A stretch of 64,000 nt of DNA from Cytobacillus sp. S13-E01 (GCF_029193815.1 NZ_JARFVC010000005.1:1-64000); one strand, 5' to 3'; numbered from the stretch's first letter, positions 45,134-54,785 are shown. Notes: generated by a model not told the origin, from the letters alone. Numbers and translations: made by a program.

Positions 45134-45220
45134 TTGAAATCTAAAAACTGGACTTTATTAACTATACTTGCCACAATGAGTCTTATCTGGGGACTAATAT
45201 ATTGGTTCTTTATCGTTTAA
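45134..45220 (+). CDS. 28-residue single-span membrane peptide
   Basis: TTG at 45134 with GAGGTG eight bases upstream opens a 28-codon frame (MKSKNWTLLTILATMSLIWG start) ending IYWFFIV. It is hydrophobic throughout after the first five residues, consistent with one membrane span. I do not recognise the family. It lies between ppiB and the riboflavin leader. Support is the ribosome site, composition and placement only. Confidence 0.4.
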   Translation: MKSKNWTLLTILATMSLIWGLIYWFFIV

Positions 45221-45230
45221 AACTCTAAAA

Positions 45231-45260
45231 TCGACATGGCTGGAATTGTTATGATATAAT
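45231..45260 (+). promoter_or_regulatory. Promoter of the riboflavin operon
   Basis: TCGACA (45231-45236), an 18-base spacer and TATAAT (45255-45260) precede the FMN riboswitch by about 25 bases. Confidence 0.65.
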
Positions 45261-45283
45261 AATGAAAATTAACTTAATATCGT

Positions 45284-45455
45284 TTCCTTCGGGGTCGGGT
45301 GAAATTCCCAACCGGCGGTGTTGTGAAAACATTTGTTTTGACTAAGCCCGTGACCCATTCGTTTTTAAGGTGTGGATTTATTTCGTCTTTAATCATGAAT
45401 GGCTGATTTGGTTAAATTCCAAAGCCGACAGTAAAGTCTGGATGGGAGAAGGATC
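45284..45455 (+). promoter_or_regulatory. FMN riboswitch (RFN element)
   Basis: The RFN core is present: CCTTCGGGGTCGGGTGAAAT...CCCAACCGGCGGT, AGCCCGTGACC, GATTTGGTTAAATTCCAAAG, CCGACAGTAAAGTCTGGATG and the closing GGGAGAAGG. FMN binding should cause premature termination of the rib operon. One peripheral arm (about 45350-45405, CATTCG...GAATG) is longer than usual. About 165 bases separate the aptamer from the terminator. Confidence 0.93.
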
Positions 45456-45620
45456 ACGTAAGCAGGTATGCGAAAAATACTTCAGTACCACCTTTATTTG
45501 GTATGCGAAAAAAACGCTTATATGCCGTTGTGATAGTATAATACTTTTGGGTTCTAACAAATGAGCTCCACTTTAGCGTAGCTGTGGAGACTCAATACTG
45601 GTAGAGCCTGATAAACCACC

Positions 45621-45648
45621 CCTAGGAAGATAAATCCTAGGTTTTTTT
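45621..45648 (+). terminator. Riboswitch-controlled terminator of the rib leader
   Basis: CCTAGGA pairs with TCCTAGG and is followed by seven T residues, 65 bases before ribD. Confidence 0.85.
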
Positions 45649-45712
45649 GTTTTAAAATGGTCATCATACACCACTACCCGTGTAGTTATACTATTATTCA
45701 GAGGTGAACAGG

Positions 45713-46798
45713 ATGTTAGACAATGATTATATGAAGCTCGCCATTAATGTAGCTAGGGCTGGTGTTGGGCAAACTGCTCCAAATCCAGTTGTCGGTGCTG
45801 TAATTGTGAAAGATGGCCGAGTTGTCGGAGTTGGAGCACATTTAAGGTCTGGAGAACCACATGCTGAGGTTCATGCCATTCGCATGGCCGGTGAAAACGC
45901 CAAAGAATCAACTGTTTATGTCACATTAGAACCATGCAGTCATCACGGTAAGACACCACCATGTGCTGAGCTTTTAATTGAAAATAGAGTGAAACGTGTG
46001 GTAATTGCTACTACTGACCCTAATCCTTTAGTTGCAGGTAATGGAATAAAGAGATTAGAGAGTGCCGGTATTGCGGTCGAAGTGGGTTTATTAAAAGCTG
46101 AGGCAGATGATTTAAATAAGATATTTTATCACAATATAGAAAAAAAACTACCATATGTAACCTTGAAAGCTGCCACTAGTTTAGATGGGAAAATAGCTAC
46201 TGCCAAAGGTGAAAGTAAGTGGATAACTGGACCAGAAGCTAGATTAGACGTTCATAAATATCGTCACCAGCATGATGCAATTCTTGTAGGTGTTAATACC
46301 GTTATCGCAGATGACCCAAGTTTGACAACACGTTTACCCAACGGAGGAAAAAATCCTATTCGGGTAATAATGGACACACATTTAAGAACACCATTAAATT
46401 CTAAGGTGATTACTGATGGAGAAGCACTAACATGGCTCATTGTTGGTAACCAAATAAAAGAAGAAGTAAAAAAGAGATATACCGAAAAAGGAGTAAGAGT
46501 TTTTGTTGTTCCATTTGAAAAAATTGTAATAAAAGATATGCTAAAGATTCTAGCGGAAAATGGAATTACTTCGGTTTTTGTAGAAGGTGGCTCGCAAGTT
46601 AACGGAAGTTTTGTTAAAGAAAAAGCTGTTGACCAAGTGATTATGTACATAGCACCTAAAATAATTGGTGGAAACGATGCTCCATCATCTATTGGTGGAA
46701 GTGGGTTCGACAAAATAGCAGAAGTCTTTCAGCTATCAATACAGTCAGTTGAACAAATTGGCTCAGATATTAAAATAATATCAGTTCCAACAAAATAG
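45713..46798 (+). CDS. ribD: Riboflavin biosynthesis deaminase/reductase
   Basis: This 361-residue bifunctional enzyme (ribG) deaminates and then reduces the pyrimidine intermediate of riboflavin synthesis. The N-terminal deaminase has HAEVHAI and the zinc site PCSHHGKTPPC. The C-terminal reductase domain starts near PYVTLKAATSLDGKIAT and has VFVEGGSQVNGSF. The ATG at 45713 follows AGAGGTG; a GTG at 45704 is part of that site. It is the first gene of the FMN-riboswitch operon. Confidence 0.95.
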   Translation: MLDNDYMKLAINVARAGVGQTAPNPVVGAVIVKDGRVVGVGAHLRSGEPHAEVHAIRMAGENAKESTVYVTLEPCSHHGKTPPCAELLIENRVKRVVIATTDPNPLVAGNGIKRLESAGIAVEVGLLKAEADDLNKIFYHNIEKKLPYVTLKAATSLDGKIATAKGESKWITGPEARLDVHKYRHQHDAILVGVNTVIADDPSLTTRLPNGGKNPIRVIMDTHLRTPLNSKVITDGEALTWLIVGNQIKEEVKKRYTEKGVRVFVVPFEKIVIKDMLKILAENGITSVFVEGGSQVNGSFVKEKAVDQVIMYIAPKIIGGNDAPSSIGGSGFDKIAEVFQLSIQSVEQIGSDIKIISVPTK

Positions 46799-46873
46799 GG
46801 ATACTACAGTAGATTGTAAGTTAAGGGATGTTAATATATTTTAGGGATTAAGAAATGGAATTGGGGGATGCAT

Positions 46874-47527
46874 GTGTTTACAGGTATTATTGAAGAAGTT
46901 GGATCTGTTAAAAATATAGTATCTTCTGGTGAAGCAATTGTAATGACTATCGCGAGTAATAATATACTAAAAGATGTTAATTTAGGTGACAGCATAGCTG
47001 TTAATGGTGTATGTCTAACCGTCACTGCATATACAGCTTCAGAATTTAAAGTGGACATTATGCCAGAGACTGTTAGAGCAACCTCTTTGAAGTCGCTTGA
47101 AAGAAATTCAAAGGTTAACCTGGAACGTGCAATGTCTGCAAATGGACGATTTGGTGGTCATTTTGTATCAGGTCATGTTGATGGAATTGGAACAATTATA
47201 AAAAAAGAACATCAAGCCAATGCAGTGTACTATGAAATTGAAGTATCAAAAGAATTACGTCATTATATATTGCTTAAAGGTTCTGTTGCTATAGATGGAA
47301 CAAGCTTAACCATATTTAGAGTAACTGATCAAACATTTACAATTTCACTCATTCCACACACGATGTCAGAAACTATTTTAGGGAACAAAGGCGTAGGTGA
47401 AATTGTTAATATTGAGTGTGATATGCTTGGGAAATATGTTGAACAATTCGTTCAACGAACAGTAACACCTACCCAAAGAAAATCATCAATTACAGCAAAC
47501 TTTCTTGAAGAAAACGGCTACAAATAA
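46874..47527 (+). CDS. ribE: Riboflavin synthase alpha subunit
   Basis: This 217-residue enzyme dismutates two molecules of 6,7-dimethyl-8-ribityllumazine to riboflavin and the pyrimidinedione. Two lumazine-binding repeats are visible, each with a VNGVCLTV or VDGTSLTI-type motif and a [11 protein letters not shown] or SLIPHT segment. The GTG at 46874 gives the canonical MFTGIIEE N-terminus after GGGGGATG; an ATG two codons earlier would add MH. Trimeric in other bacteria. Confidence 0.95.
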   Translation: MFTGIIEEVGSVKNIVSSGEAIVMTIASNNILKDVNLGDSIAVNGVCLTVTAYTASEFKVDIMPETVRATSLKSLERNSKVNLERAMSANGRFGGHFVSGHVDGIGTIIKKEHQANAVYYEIEVSKELRHYILLKGSVAIDGTSLTIFRVTDQTFTISLIPHTMSETILGNKGVGEIVNIECDMLGKYVEQFVQRTVTPTQRKSSITANFLEENGYK

Positions 47528-47543
47528 GGAGAGGATGAGCACT

Positions 47544-48737
47544 ATGTTTGATCCAATTGAAGAGGCTATATATGAGTTAATGCAAGGAAATGTAGTCATT
47601 GTTTGTGATGATGAAGACCGTGAAAATGAAGGTGATTTCATTGCAATTGCTGAAAAAACAACTCCAGAAATAATAAATTTTATGATTAAGCACGGAAGAG
47701 GACTTGTTTGTACGCCTCTAACTGAGGAACTAGCAAAGAAACTTGACCTATTTCCTATGGTAAACCATAACACAGATCCACATGGAACAGCTTTTACGGT
47801 GAGCATTGATTATAAATCGACAACTACGGGGATTAGTGCCCATGAGCGTGCTATGACTATACAGCAATTAATAAATCCTACTACAAAATCAACTGATTTT
47901 AAAAGACCAGGACATATCTTTCCACTAACTGCAAAAGCTGGTGGTGTTTTAAGAAGAGCCGGTCATACGGAAGCTGCTGTTGACTTAGCCCGACTTTGCG
48001 GTGCAGAGCCTGCGGGTGTTATATGTGAAATAATCAATGAAGATGGAACAATGGCTCGTGTACCTGATCTTCGCAAAATAGCAGATGAATTTGATTTAAA
48101 AATGATTACAATAAAAGACCTAATAAGTTATAGAAACCGTAAAGAAAAGCTTGTTAAACGCGAGGTGGAAATTCAACTACCTACAGAATTCGGTGAATTT
48201 ACAGCTGTTGGATTCTCAAATCTAATAGATGGAAAAGAGCATGTTGCATTAGTTAAAGGAGAAATTAATCCTGACATACCAACATTGGTTCGAGTTCATT
48301 CAGAGTGTCTAACAGGTGATGTTTTTGGTTCAAACCGTTGTGATTGCGGTCCACAACTCCATGCGGCACTATCACAAATTGAAAAGGAAGGTAATGGAAT
48401 ATTACTATATATGCGCCAAGAGGGGCGAGGTATTGGCCTGTTAAATAAAATGAAAGCTTATAAGCTACAGGAACAGGGCTATGACACTGTCGAGGCTAAC
48501 GAAAAGCTTGGCTTTGGACCTGATCTTAGAGATTATGGAATCGGAGCACAAATTTTAAAAGATTTAGGTGTGGCTAAGATGAAGCTATTAACCAATAATC
48601 CAAGAAAAATTGCAGGTTTAAAGGGCTATGACCTTGAAGTAGTCGATCGTGTTCCGCTACAAATGCCAACAAAAACAGAAAATGAAAAGTACTTAAAAAC
48701 GAAACACCAAAAACTAGGTCATATGCTACATTTTTAA
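47544..48737 (+). CDS. ribBA: Bifunctional DHBP synthase / GTP cyclohydrolase II
   Basis: This 397-residue fusion makes both precursors of riboflavin. The N-terminal 3,4-dihydroxy-2-butanone-4-phosphate synthase domain (about residues 1-200) has the acidic metal site [11 protein letters not shown] and [11 protein letters not shown]. The C-terminal GTP cyclohydrolase II domain has [20 protein letters not shown] with the zinc cysteines and [10 protein letters not shown]. The ATG at 47544 lies 10 bases from AAGGAGAG and gives the family MFDPIEEA start. An upstream ATG at 47535 is too close. Confidence 0.96.
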   Translation: MFDPIEEAIYELMQGNVVIVCDDEDRENEGDFIAIAEKTTPEIINFMIKHGRGLVCTPLTEELAKKLDLFPMVNHNTDPHGTAFTVSIDYKSTTTGISAHERAMTIQQLINPTTKSTDFKRPGHIFPLTAKAGGVLRRAGHTEAAVDLARLCGAEPAGVICEIINEDGTMARVPDLRKIADEFDLKMITIKDLISYRNRKEKLVKREVEIQLPTEFGEFTAVGFSNLIDGKEHVALVKGEINPDIPTLVRVHSECLTGDVFGSNRCDCGPQLHAALSQIEKEGNGILLYMRQEGRGIGLLNKMKAYKLQEQGYDTVEANEKLGFGPDLRDYGIGAQILKDLGVAKMKLLTNNPRKIAGLKGYDLEVVDRVPLQMPTKTENEKYLKTKHQKLGHMLHF

Positions 48738-48815
48738 TTGGAATACTTATTCATTAATGAGCGAACTTAGGTCAAATGATAGTATTAAATTTAGAATTCT
48801 AAGGAGGACAAAGTC

Positions 48816-49286
48816 ATGAGTAATTTATATGAAGGACATTTAGTAGGGACAGGATTAAAAATAGGAATCGTAGTAGCTCGTTTTAATGAGTTTATCACAA
48901 GCAAATTGTTAAGCGGTTCTTTAGATGCACTAAAAAGACATGGTGTGGAAGAGGACAGTATAGATATCGCTTGGGTTCCTGGAGCATTTGAGATTCCATT
49001 GCTTGCAAAGAAAATGGCTGAATCAAATAAGTATGATGCTGTAATTACACTTGGTACAGTAATACGTGGGGCAACGACACATTATGACTATGTTTGTAGT
49101 GAAGTAGCAAAAGGTGTTTCGGCAACGATGCTTTCATCAGGTAAACCAGTTATTTTTGGGGTATTAACGACTGAGACCATTGAACAAGCAATTGAAAGAG
49201 CAGGAACAAAAGCTGGGAATAAAGGGTGGGAAGTTGCTATATCTGCAATCGAAATGGCTAATCTAACAAGATCTTTTTCAAATTAA
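48816..49286 (+). CDS. ribH: 6,7-dimethyl-8-ribityllumazine synthase
   Basis: This 156-residue enzyme condenses the pyrimidine and butanone precursors, and forms an icosahedral shell in bacilli. [28 protein letters not shown] and [21 protein letters not shown] are the usual substrate-binding segments, with the catalytic His in the last. AAGGAGG precedes the ATG. It ends the core rib set; ribT follows after 241 bases that include a GCCAAG/CTTGGC hairpin. Confidence 0.96.
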   Translation: MSNLYEGHLVGTGLKIGIVVARFNEFITSKLLSGSLDALKRHGVEEDSIDIAWVPGAFEIPLLAKKMAESNKYDAVITLGTVIRGATTHYDYVCSEVAKGVSATMLSSGKPVIFGVLTTETIEQAIERAGTKAGNKGWEVAISAIEMANLTRSFSN

Positions 49287-49527
49287 GTACATTTCAACAA
49301 ATATTATTTAGGTAGGTATATAATCCTTACTTAAGTGGTTATAATGGAATGATAGAAGAGTTATTTGAAATGTTTTAGAATAATGACTATGGAAAAAAAC
49401 GAAAGAAAATGTTAATCTTAATGAGAATAATAATTGGACTTTGCTTGCCAAGCTTGAAAGACTTGGCTCCAGCCATTTGTTCTTTATAACAATCTTAGGA
49501 AAGTTTTTTCGATAATGAGGGATATAT

Positions 49528-49899
49528 ATGTTAATTCGTTACAAAAAGAATTATGAAAAGATTGCAATGGGTCTTCTTTCATTTATGCCGACTGAAAAAG
49601 ATTTGAAAAAATTACAGCTAACAATGAAACAATATGAGACTGAAGAATCTAAACAGTTATATTTATGGAAGGAAGAAGACATCATAGGAATTATCGGAAT
49701 AACAATCCTTGAGACTGGAATTATTGAGATTCAGCATATTAGTGTAAATCCATCACACCGTAGGCAAGGTATTGGAAAGAAGATGGTTAAGGCATTAAAA
49801 GAAACATTGCCGGGTAAAGAAATAAAACCTAATGAACATACTTCAGCATTTTTTGAAAAATGTGATACTGCTGAGGAAGGTAATCAGTCAATTAATTAA
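49528..49899 (+). CDS. ribT: GNAT-family protein RibT
   Basis: This 123-residue putative N-acetyltransferase begins MLIRYKKNYEKIAMGLLSFM, almost the same as B. subtilis RibT, and has the acetyl-CoA motif SVNPSHRRQGIGKKMV. Its substrate is unknown despite the link to the rib operon. AGGGAT precedes the ATG weakly. The gap to ribH suggests partial independence. No FMN-related domain is present. Confidence 0.9.
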   Translation: MLIRYKKNYEKIAMGLLSFMPTEKDLKKLQLTMKQYETEESKQLYLWKEEDIIGIIGITILETGIIEIQHISVNPSHRRQGIGKKMVKALKETLPGKEIKPNEHTSAFFEKCDTAEEGNQSIN

Positions 49900-50027
49900 G
49901 GTGTTATTCTACAATTGACGATATTATAACAACAAACAATAGGTAAGGCTCACATCGAGTCTTACCTATTTGATTGAAGAATATTGCATTTAGATAGCTT
50001 CAGTACCATCCTCATAAAACTTGTAAC

Positions 50028-50549
50028 CTAAATATCTCTCTCCTTTAGCCTTTTTTGTCTTTCTCGTTCATTAATTACCTCACTTCGGTCGCGAAGCATA
50101 TGTTTATTTACTAAATAATGGTCTGTAATATCACTATCTATTCCCCATGTTAAACCTTTTGTTTCACAAGACTCAATACAAGTGGATAAGAGTTTTTTAT
50201 CTGATATTGGCAAAGTAAAGCTTTTATAAGGTACTTGGTTTTGGATTTCATTAACCCGTTTAAGTACGATTGACAGGAGCTCTTCATAATCTAGTCCTAG
50301 TTTGGTAAGTGAATCACGTTCCTTTTTAATTATGTCAATAGCATTGTTCATCATTCGATAAGCTCCCTTAAAATTGCCACGTCGTTGGTGATAGAGTCCC
50401 ACTGCAAGCTGAATAAGTCCTACCCAATAAAGTTTTCTTTCTGCCCTTTGAGCTTCTTTCCAATGTTCCTCAAGTACTTCGTGACATTCGAAATAGTCTC
50501 GGTCACCATGAAAGTGAATGAGATAGTTGAGATATGCTTTTGGATACAT
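50028..50549 (-). CDS. ypuF: DUF309 protein YpuF
   Basis: This 173-residue protein has the DUF309 core near the N-terminus: HGDRDYFECHEVLEEHWK and LIQLAVGLYHQRRGNFKGA, an all-helical fold with conserved His and Glu. Its function is unknown. It matches YpuF of B. subtilis by position after ribT. A GGGGTGG site precedes the ATG on the minus strand. The C-terminus is charged and probably disordered. Confidence 0.83.
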   Translation of the reverse strand: MYPKAYLNYLIHFHGDRDYFECHEVLEEHWKEAQRAERKLYWVGLIQLAVGLYHQRRGNFKGAYRMMNNAIDIIKKERDSLTKLGLDYEELLSIVLKRVNEIQNQVPYKSFTLPISDKKLLSTCIESCETKGLTWGIDSDITDHYLVNKHMLRDRSEVINERERQKRLKERDI

Positions 50550-51021
50550 GACAATTCCACCCCTTCTCTATGTAATGTTAGTTTATCATACGTATAATTT
50601 ACAGTCATAATACTTGAATCCGAGAGTTTCAATGTTCCATAAAGGTATTTTTCTGACTGATTGATGTTTTTATGATAGGGTAATTTTGTTAGATTATGGC
50701 AGAAAAGATGCTACTTTACTGCGTACTAAGTGAAATAAATTGATGAGTCTTAAATGCAACAATGTTTACGAAAAAAGTCTTCATAAACCAATAGTGCCAG
50801 GCAAAAGGCTGACCACTAGACTTATGCAGATAAAAATACATGTAAACAGTCTTTAAAAAAAACAAATAGTATTTTTGGAAGGATTACTAAAAAAACCTTT
50901 TTAAAATAATATTGGACAACTTATTATAATGTTCTATACTAGTTAGGTAGCTTTTAAAAAAAATTATTGAAGAAGAGACATAAATTATAAGGTTTGTTAT
51001 CTTTTGTTTGGTGGGGTTATT
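50550..51021. other. Gene-free gap between ypuF and scpA
   Basis: I see no gene in these 472 bases. The only signal is a probable promoter near its right end; the rest is AT-rich without repeats or hairpins of note. Confidence 0.6.
50912..50940 (+). promoter_or_regulatory. Promoter of scpAB
   Basis: TTGGAC (50912-50917), a 17-base spacer and TATACT (50935-50940) lie about 80 bases before scpA. Confidence 0.65.
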
Positions 51022-51771
51022 GTGCAATATAGCGTGAAAGTAGATGCTTTTGAAGGACCTTTGGACCTTCTATTACATTTAATTAATCGATTAGAAATCG
51101 ACATATATGATATTCCTGTATCTAAAATTACAGAGCAATATATGTACTACATACATGCAATGAAAGAACTAAAGTTAGATATAGCTAGTGAATATTTAGT
51201 GATGGCCGCTACCCTACTTGCCATGAAAAGCAAAATGCTGTTACCTAAACAGGAAGAAGAGCTTTTTGATGATGATATTGAAGTCCAATTAGAGGAAGAC
51301 CCTAGGGAAGAATTAATGAGGCGTCTTATAGAATATCGAAAGTTCAAAGAAGCTGCTCTGGACTTAAAAACCCTTGAGGAAGAAAGAGGTCAAGTGTTTA
51401 CTAAACCTCCGAGTGATTTAAGTGAGTATTCGGAAGAAGTGAAGGTTGAGAGTCATCCTCTTGATGTTAGTCTATATGATATGCTTGGTGCTTTTCAGAA
51501 GCTCTTACGTAGAAAGAAACTCCAAAAACCGCTTCATACAAAGATTGCCCGTCAGGATATCTCCATTGAAAAACGCATGGCTGAGATACTACTAGAATTA
51601 AGGGATATTAAAGGGAAAAAGAACTTCTTTAGCTTATTTCCTTATCATGATAAAGAACATACCGTTGTGACGTTCTTAGCAATTCTTGAACTGATGAAAA
51701 AAAATGTCATTTTAATAGAACAAGAAAACAATTTTGCGGAAATATTGATTTCTAGTAGGGAAGGAAGATGA
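51022..51771 (+). CDS. scpA: Segregation and condensation protein A (kleisin)
   Basis: This 249-residue kleisin bridges the SMC heads in the chromosome condensation complex with ScpB. The N-terminal [30 protein letters not shown] is the typical ScpA start, followed by the [19 protein letters not shown] helix and the [11 protein letters not shown] linker. The GTG at 51022 follows GGTGGGG. It is followed after 7 bases by scpB. Confidence 0.95.
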   Translation: MQYSVKVDAFEGPLDLLLHLINRLEIDIYDIPVSKITEQYMYYIHAMKELKLDIASEYLVMAATLLAMKSKMLLPKQEEELFDDDIEVQLEEDPREELMRRLIEYRKFKEAALDLKTLEEERGQVFTKPPSDLSEYSEEVKVESHPLDVSLYDMLGAFQKLLRRKKLQKPLHTKIARQDISIEKRMAEILLELRDIKGKKNFFSLFPYHDKEHTVVTFLAILELMKKNVILIEQENNFAEILISSREGR

Positions 51772-51778
51772 AGCTGTG

Positions 51779-52366
51779 ATGATTGTGCAGTGGAAAGCAA
51801 TCGTTGAAGGATTGTTATTTGCAGCTGGAGACGAGGGGTTAACATTAAAGCAATTAGTATCTGTTTTAGAAGTTGAAGAACATATTGCACTAGATGTATT
51901 AAATGCGTTAAAGTTGGATCATGAAAAAAGTGATCGTGGAATACACTTAGTTGAAGTAGCAAATACATATCAACTAACGACTAAAAAAGAACATGCGTCT
52001 TACTTGAAAAAACTAGTGGAAGTTCCTTCGTCTACATCACTTTCACAGGCAGCTCTTGAAACTCTAGCGATTATAGCCTATCGTCAACCCATCACAAGGG
52101 CTGAAATAGAGGAGGTAAGAGGGGTTAAAACAGAACGACCATTACATACGCTAACGGCAAAAGCACTCATAAAAGAAGTGGGTCGTGCAGAAGGAACTGG
52201 GAGAGCAATTCTTTATGGTACCACGAAGGAATTTTTAGAGTATTTTGGTTTGAAAACGGTTCAAGAGTTACCACCACTACCTGACAAGGTTGACGTAGAT
52301 TCGGACCAGGAAGAGGCTGATTTATTCTTTGGAAACTTTAAAGATAGTTTTAATGACTCGAATTAA
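51779..52366 (+). CDS. scpB: Segregation and condensation protein B
   Basis: This 195-residue protein with two winged-helix domains stabilises ScpA in the SMC complex. [22 protein letters not shown] is the family N-terminus, and [22 protein letters not shown] plus [20 protein letters not shown] mark the second half. The ATG at 51779 is chosen; a GTG one codon earlier is equally possible. GGAAGG lies upstream. Confidence 0.95.
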   Translation: MIVQWKAIVEGLLFAAGDEGLTLKQLVSVLEVEEHIALDVLNALKLDHEKSDRGIHLVEVANTYQLTTKKEHASYLKKLVEVPSSTSLSQAALETLAIIAYRQPITRAEIEEVRGVKTERPLHTLTAKALIKEVGRAEGTGRAILYGTTKEFLEYFGLKTVQELPPLPDKVDVDSDQEEADLFFGNFKDSFNDSN

Positions 52367-52443
52367 TATGACAACAATTTTCTGTCTATGGTAAGATATA
52401 GATGGATATCATAAGTTTCAGGTACTAATAAAGAGGTGGAATA

Positions 52444-52851
52444 ATGTTAATCAAGAACTGTAAAGGATACGAACTTGAAAAAGCACAATCAAATACTTCA
52501 GAAGACTTTTTTAACCGGTCTGAAGTAACATTTTCGGTTAAAGGGGAGGAAAAGACATTTCATTTATTGTATATTCGCTACTTTGATGAGGTGTTTGCAT
52601 CGTTTACTCCATATGAACAGGATCCTATTTTTAATGATGTAGAGTTCAAAGATATAGTAGGGCTGGTATGTTTACTTAAAAACCCTGGGTTTCAAAGTCG
52701 CAAAAGAGTTTATATTAATTCACAAAAAGAATTTGAGAACTATTTTAAAGATATACAGTTTGACAAACTTCCAGAAATCTTTGAGAGCATTAGACAAAAA
52801 GGTAGTTACGAGTTAGAGTCTCCTTTGCATTTCATAGCACAGCCTAGATAA
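52444..52851 (+). CDS. Unrecognised 135-residue protein between scpB and ypuI
   Basis: I do not recognise this soluble 135-residue protein. It has a good ribosome site (AGAGGTGG) before the ATG and a regular coding pattern. It is acidic and rich in Phe/Tyr, with ENYFKDIQFDKLPEIFESIRQ near the C-terminus suggesting a helical end. It has no membrane segment. A 34-base gap separates it from ypuI, so the two may be cotranscribed. It may be a lineage-specific protein. Confidence 0.7.
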   Translation: MLIKNCKGYELEKAQSNTSEDFFNRSEVTFSVKGEEKTFHLLYIRYFDEVFASFTPYEQDPIFNDVEFKDIVGLVCLLKNPGFQSRKRVYINSQKEFENYFKDIQFDKLPEIFESIRQKGSYELESPLHFIAQPR

Positions 52852-52884
52852 AATTAATAGATTGATGATGGGGGTTGAAAATAA

Positions 52885-53373
52885 ATGGGGAATTCAATTG
52901 TAAAAGCACAAACTGAACAAGTAGAAAATTTTTTAGTGAAAACGGTTAAATCGGTAAACCAATACCTGAATGAGACAACAATCGCTAGTTTACAAAATGA
53001 ATTAAATGGTGACCAAGAATACTATGAGTTACTTCTTTCAAATATAAGAAGATTAGTCGTATATTGTGAAGAAGGGCTGGATGCATGTCAAGTAGTTTTA
53101 TCAAATGAACCTTTTAGAAAAGGTGCTGCTGAAAAAACACTATATAAAATCTATCATCAGTGCATTGAAGAATTTTTTGCACCTAAAGGTGATTTATGGT
53201 TTGAAGATAGCCGCTCAGCGTACACAGGTAAAAATTCAATCACATTCAGACAAAATCCACCACTTTCACTAAAAAAACTTTTAAACTCCTTAGAAGGCGG
53301 GTTTCAGACAATTAGGGAGGAACTTGAATTCTACGAAACCGATTACCGCACTAAAATGCTACAATCAAAATAA
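52885..53373 (+). CDS. ypuI: YpuI-like protein (DUF3907)
   Basis: This 162-residue protein of unknown function matches B. subtilis YpuI in placement after scpAB and in its MGNSIVKAQTEQVENFL start and EEFFAPKGDLWFEDSRSAYTG centre. The fold appears all-helical. GGGGGTTG precedes the ATG. A strong terminator follows. Confidence 0.85.
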   Translation: MGNSIVKAQTEQVENFLVKTVKSVNQYLNETTIASLQNELNGDQEYYELLLSNIRRLVVYCEEGLDACQVVLSNEPFRKGAAEKTLYKIYHQCIEEFFAPKGDLWFEDSRSAYTGKNSITFRQNPPLSLKKLLNSLEGGFQTIREELEFYETDYRTKMLQSK

Positions 53374-53382
53374 TATTAATGA

Positions 53383-53414
53383 AAAACGGCTGGTTATATC
53401 CAACCGTTTTTTTT
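53383..53414 (+). terminator. ypuI terminator
   Basis: AAACGGCTGG pairs with CCAACCGTTT (one mismatch) and is followed by TTTTTT. Confidence 0.88.
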
Positions 53415-53480
53415 ATAATATAAGAATTTATATGTTAACCCTTTTTTGAAAAATAAGAACCCTAGTTTTAGGGTGATCTG

Positions 53481-53590
53481 ATGCCCGAAACACCGAAAAA
53501 AATAGAAAACGGTAATCAAAAGAGCAAACTGATGCCCGAAATCGCTCCAAAAATAGAAAACGGTAATCAAAGGAGCAATCTGATGCCCAC
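53481..53590. repeat. 51-bp tandem repeat, about 2.2 copies
   Basis: GATGCCCGAAA starts at 53481 and 53532, and GATGCCCA at 53583, exactly 51 bases apart. Units share AAAATAGAAAACGGTAATCA plus AGAGCAA or GGAGCAA. No ribosome site or long frame is present. Confidence 0.75.
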
Positions 53591-53730
53591 ACCAACTAGC
53601 CTGAAGGTATTCACTAGGATTTAATAAAATAAGAAGAACTAAAATACCCCATAATTCTAATGTTTTCTTAGACTCAATTATTTTTCACCAATCGTAAATA
53701 ATATTTGTTGTTATATTTTTTATGGGAAGA

Positions 53731-53786
53731 AGTATAAAATTTTAAAACTTAGTCTTTGTGTCTAACTCCGGTCGATTTTTCTTGTT
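53731..53786 (-). repeat. Modular intergenic repeat (family 1), minimal copy I
   Basis: The plus-strand GTGTCTAACTCCGGTCGATT...CTTGTTA is a shell-only copy. On the minus strand it begins at the stop codon of the DUF2935 gene with CAAGAAAAATCGACC. Confidence 0.6.
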
Positions 53787-54597
53787 ATGCTTTAGTTCTT
53801 GGTTTAGCTGGGTTACAATTAGGCGTTTTCACCTCATTAGTTGTTTGGGCAAGTTTTTGCAAATAATAGCATTCCTCACGGGCCATATGATCAGCCATCA
53901 AAGGTTCAAGCACACCTAAGGATTCCTTATTCAATTCCATTTCTTCAAGCTCGCGTAAGAAGCTTTTAAAGACGGTCATTTCTAATTCAACCTGATTATT
54001 AAAACGGGATAATGCGGGGAACTGAAACTGATTTGTTCGTAAGTATCCTACTAACTCTACAGCCTTTAAATAAAAGCTTTCCCACTTCTTTGTATATATT
54101 TCTCCTTTTTTCCTAAGCTCATATTCAACTCGGTCAAGATTATCGTGTATGGCACCAGCATGGCCAGCTGCATCAAGTAACCATAGTAAATGATGGTGAA
54201 GAGCATGTGTAGCTGGTACCTGCTTTCCTTCTCCTAAAAAAGTACTTATTCGTAACCATTCGTCCAGTTCGTTTACCATATGGTTGATAAAGGAAGGAGG
54301 TAATGTGATCTTTATTTTACCGACAAGATGTGCTTCTATTAACTCTAATTTATAGCTTCGAAACTCCTCGCCGACGGCACTTGCCTTTCTAACAGTGTTA
54401 AAAACTGAGTCATCTGGCAATGGCTTTCTTGCTGCTTCTAACAAGCTATCAAAGGTTTTTTTAAAGTATTGGGCCTGTTCTATTCTTTGGTTTTCACTTG
54501 GTGCTAATGAATCGTGGATGAAGCGACTATGGTCACCCAATATTTGCATCCAAAATTGTAATTCGAATAATGCTTCATCTTTATATCGATTTTCCAA
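53785..54597 (-). CDS. DUF2935 four-helix protein
   Basis: This 270-residue protein of the DUF2935 family is composed of two repeated helical bundles rich in His and Glu, with candidate metal-binding residues in FWMQILGDHSRFIHD, THALHHHLLWLLDAAGHAG and MADHMAREECYY. The fold is thought to be ferritin/hemerythrin-like, but the function is unknown. The start is TTG at 54597 after AAGGAGGAG. It is divergent from the superoxide dismutase gene next to it, which would suit an oxidative or metal role. Confidence 0.85.
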   Translation of the reverse strand: MENRYKDEALFELQFWMQILGDHSRFIHDSLAPSENQRIEQAQYFKKTFDSLLEAARKPLPDDSVFNTVRKASAVGEEFRSYKLELIEAHLVGKIKITLPPSFINHMVNELDEWLRISTFLGEGKQVPATHALHHHLLWLLDAAGHAGAIHDNLDRVEYELRKKGEIYTKKWESFYLKAVELVGYLRTNQFQFPALSRFNNQVELEMTVFKSFLRELEEMELNKESLGVLEPLMADHMAREECYYLQKLAQTTNEVKTPNCNPAKPRTKA

Positions 54598-54630
54598 ATT
54601 AACTCCTCCTTATGTAGCTTTCTTTTTTCC

Positions 54631-54785
54631 CGCGTTTAAGGGGCAGTAAAAATCTTAGAGAAATTTGTACATGCTTCGGTAGTAATCAATTAAATCAACT
54701 GCACCTTAAGATCCTTAACGGTCGCTGCTAACTACAATCATTGCGGTGATGCCTCTAAAACCTGATGAAGTTTCACATTATTAAT
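54631..54785. repeat. Decayed two-hairpin repeat (family 2, copy 3)
   Basis: GCGTTTAAGGGGCAGTAA resembles the left end of copy 1, and CAATCATTGCGGTGATG with TGATGAAGTTTCAC resembles its right end. The middle is not recognisable. Confidence 0.5.

Noticed and set aside
45370-45564. 64-codon plus-strand frame
   Set aside because: It lies inside the FMN riboswitch and its expression platform and has no ribosome site.
49418-49435. Fur-box-like TGAGAATAATAATTG before ribT
   Set aside because: Several mismatches from the 7-1-7 consensus in an AT-rich gap; too weak to support.
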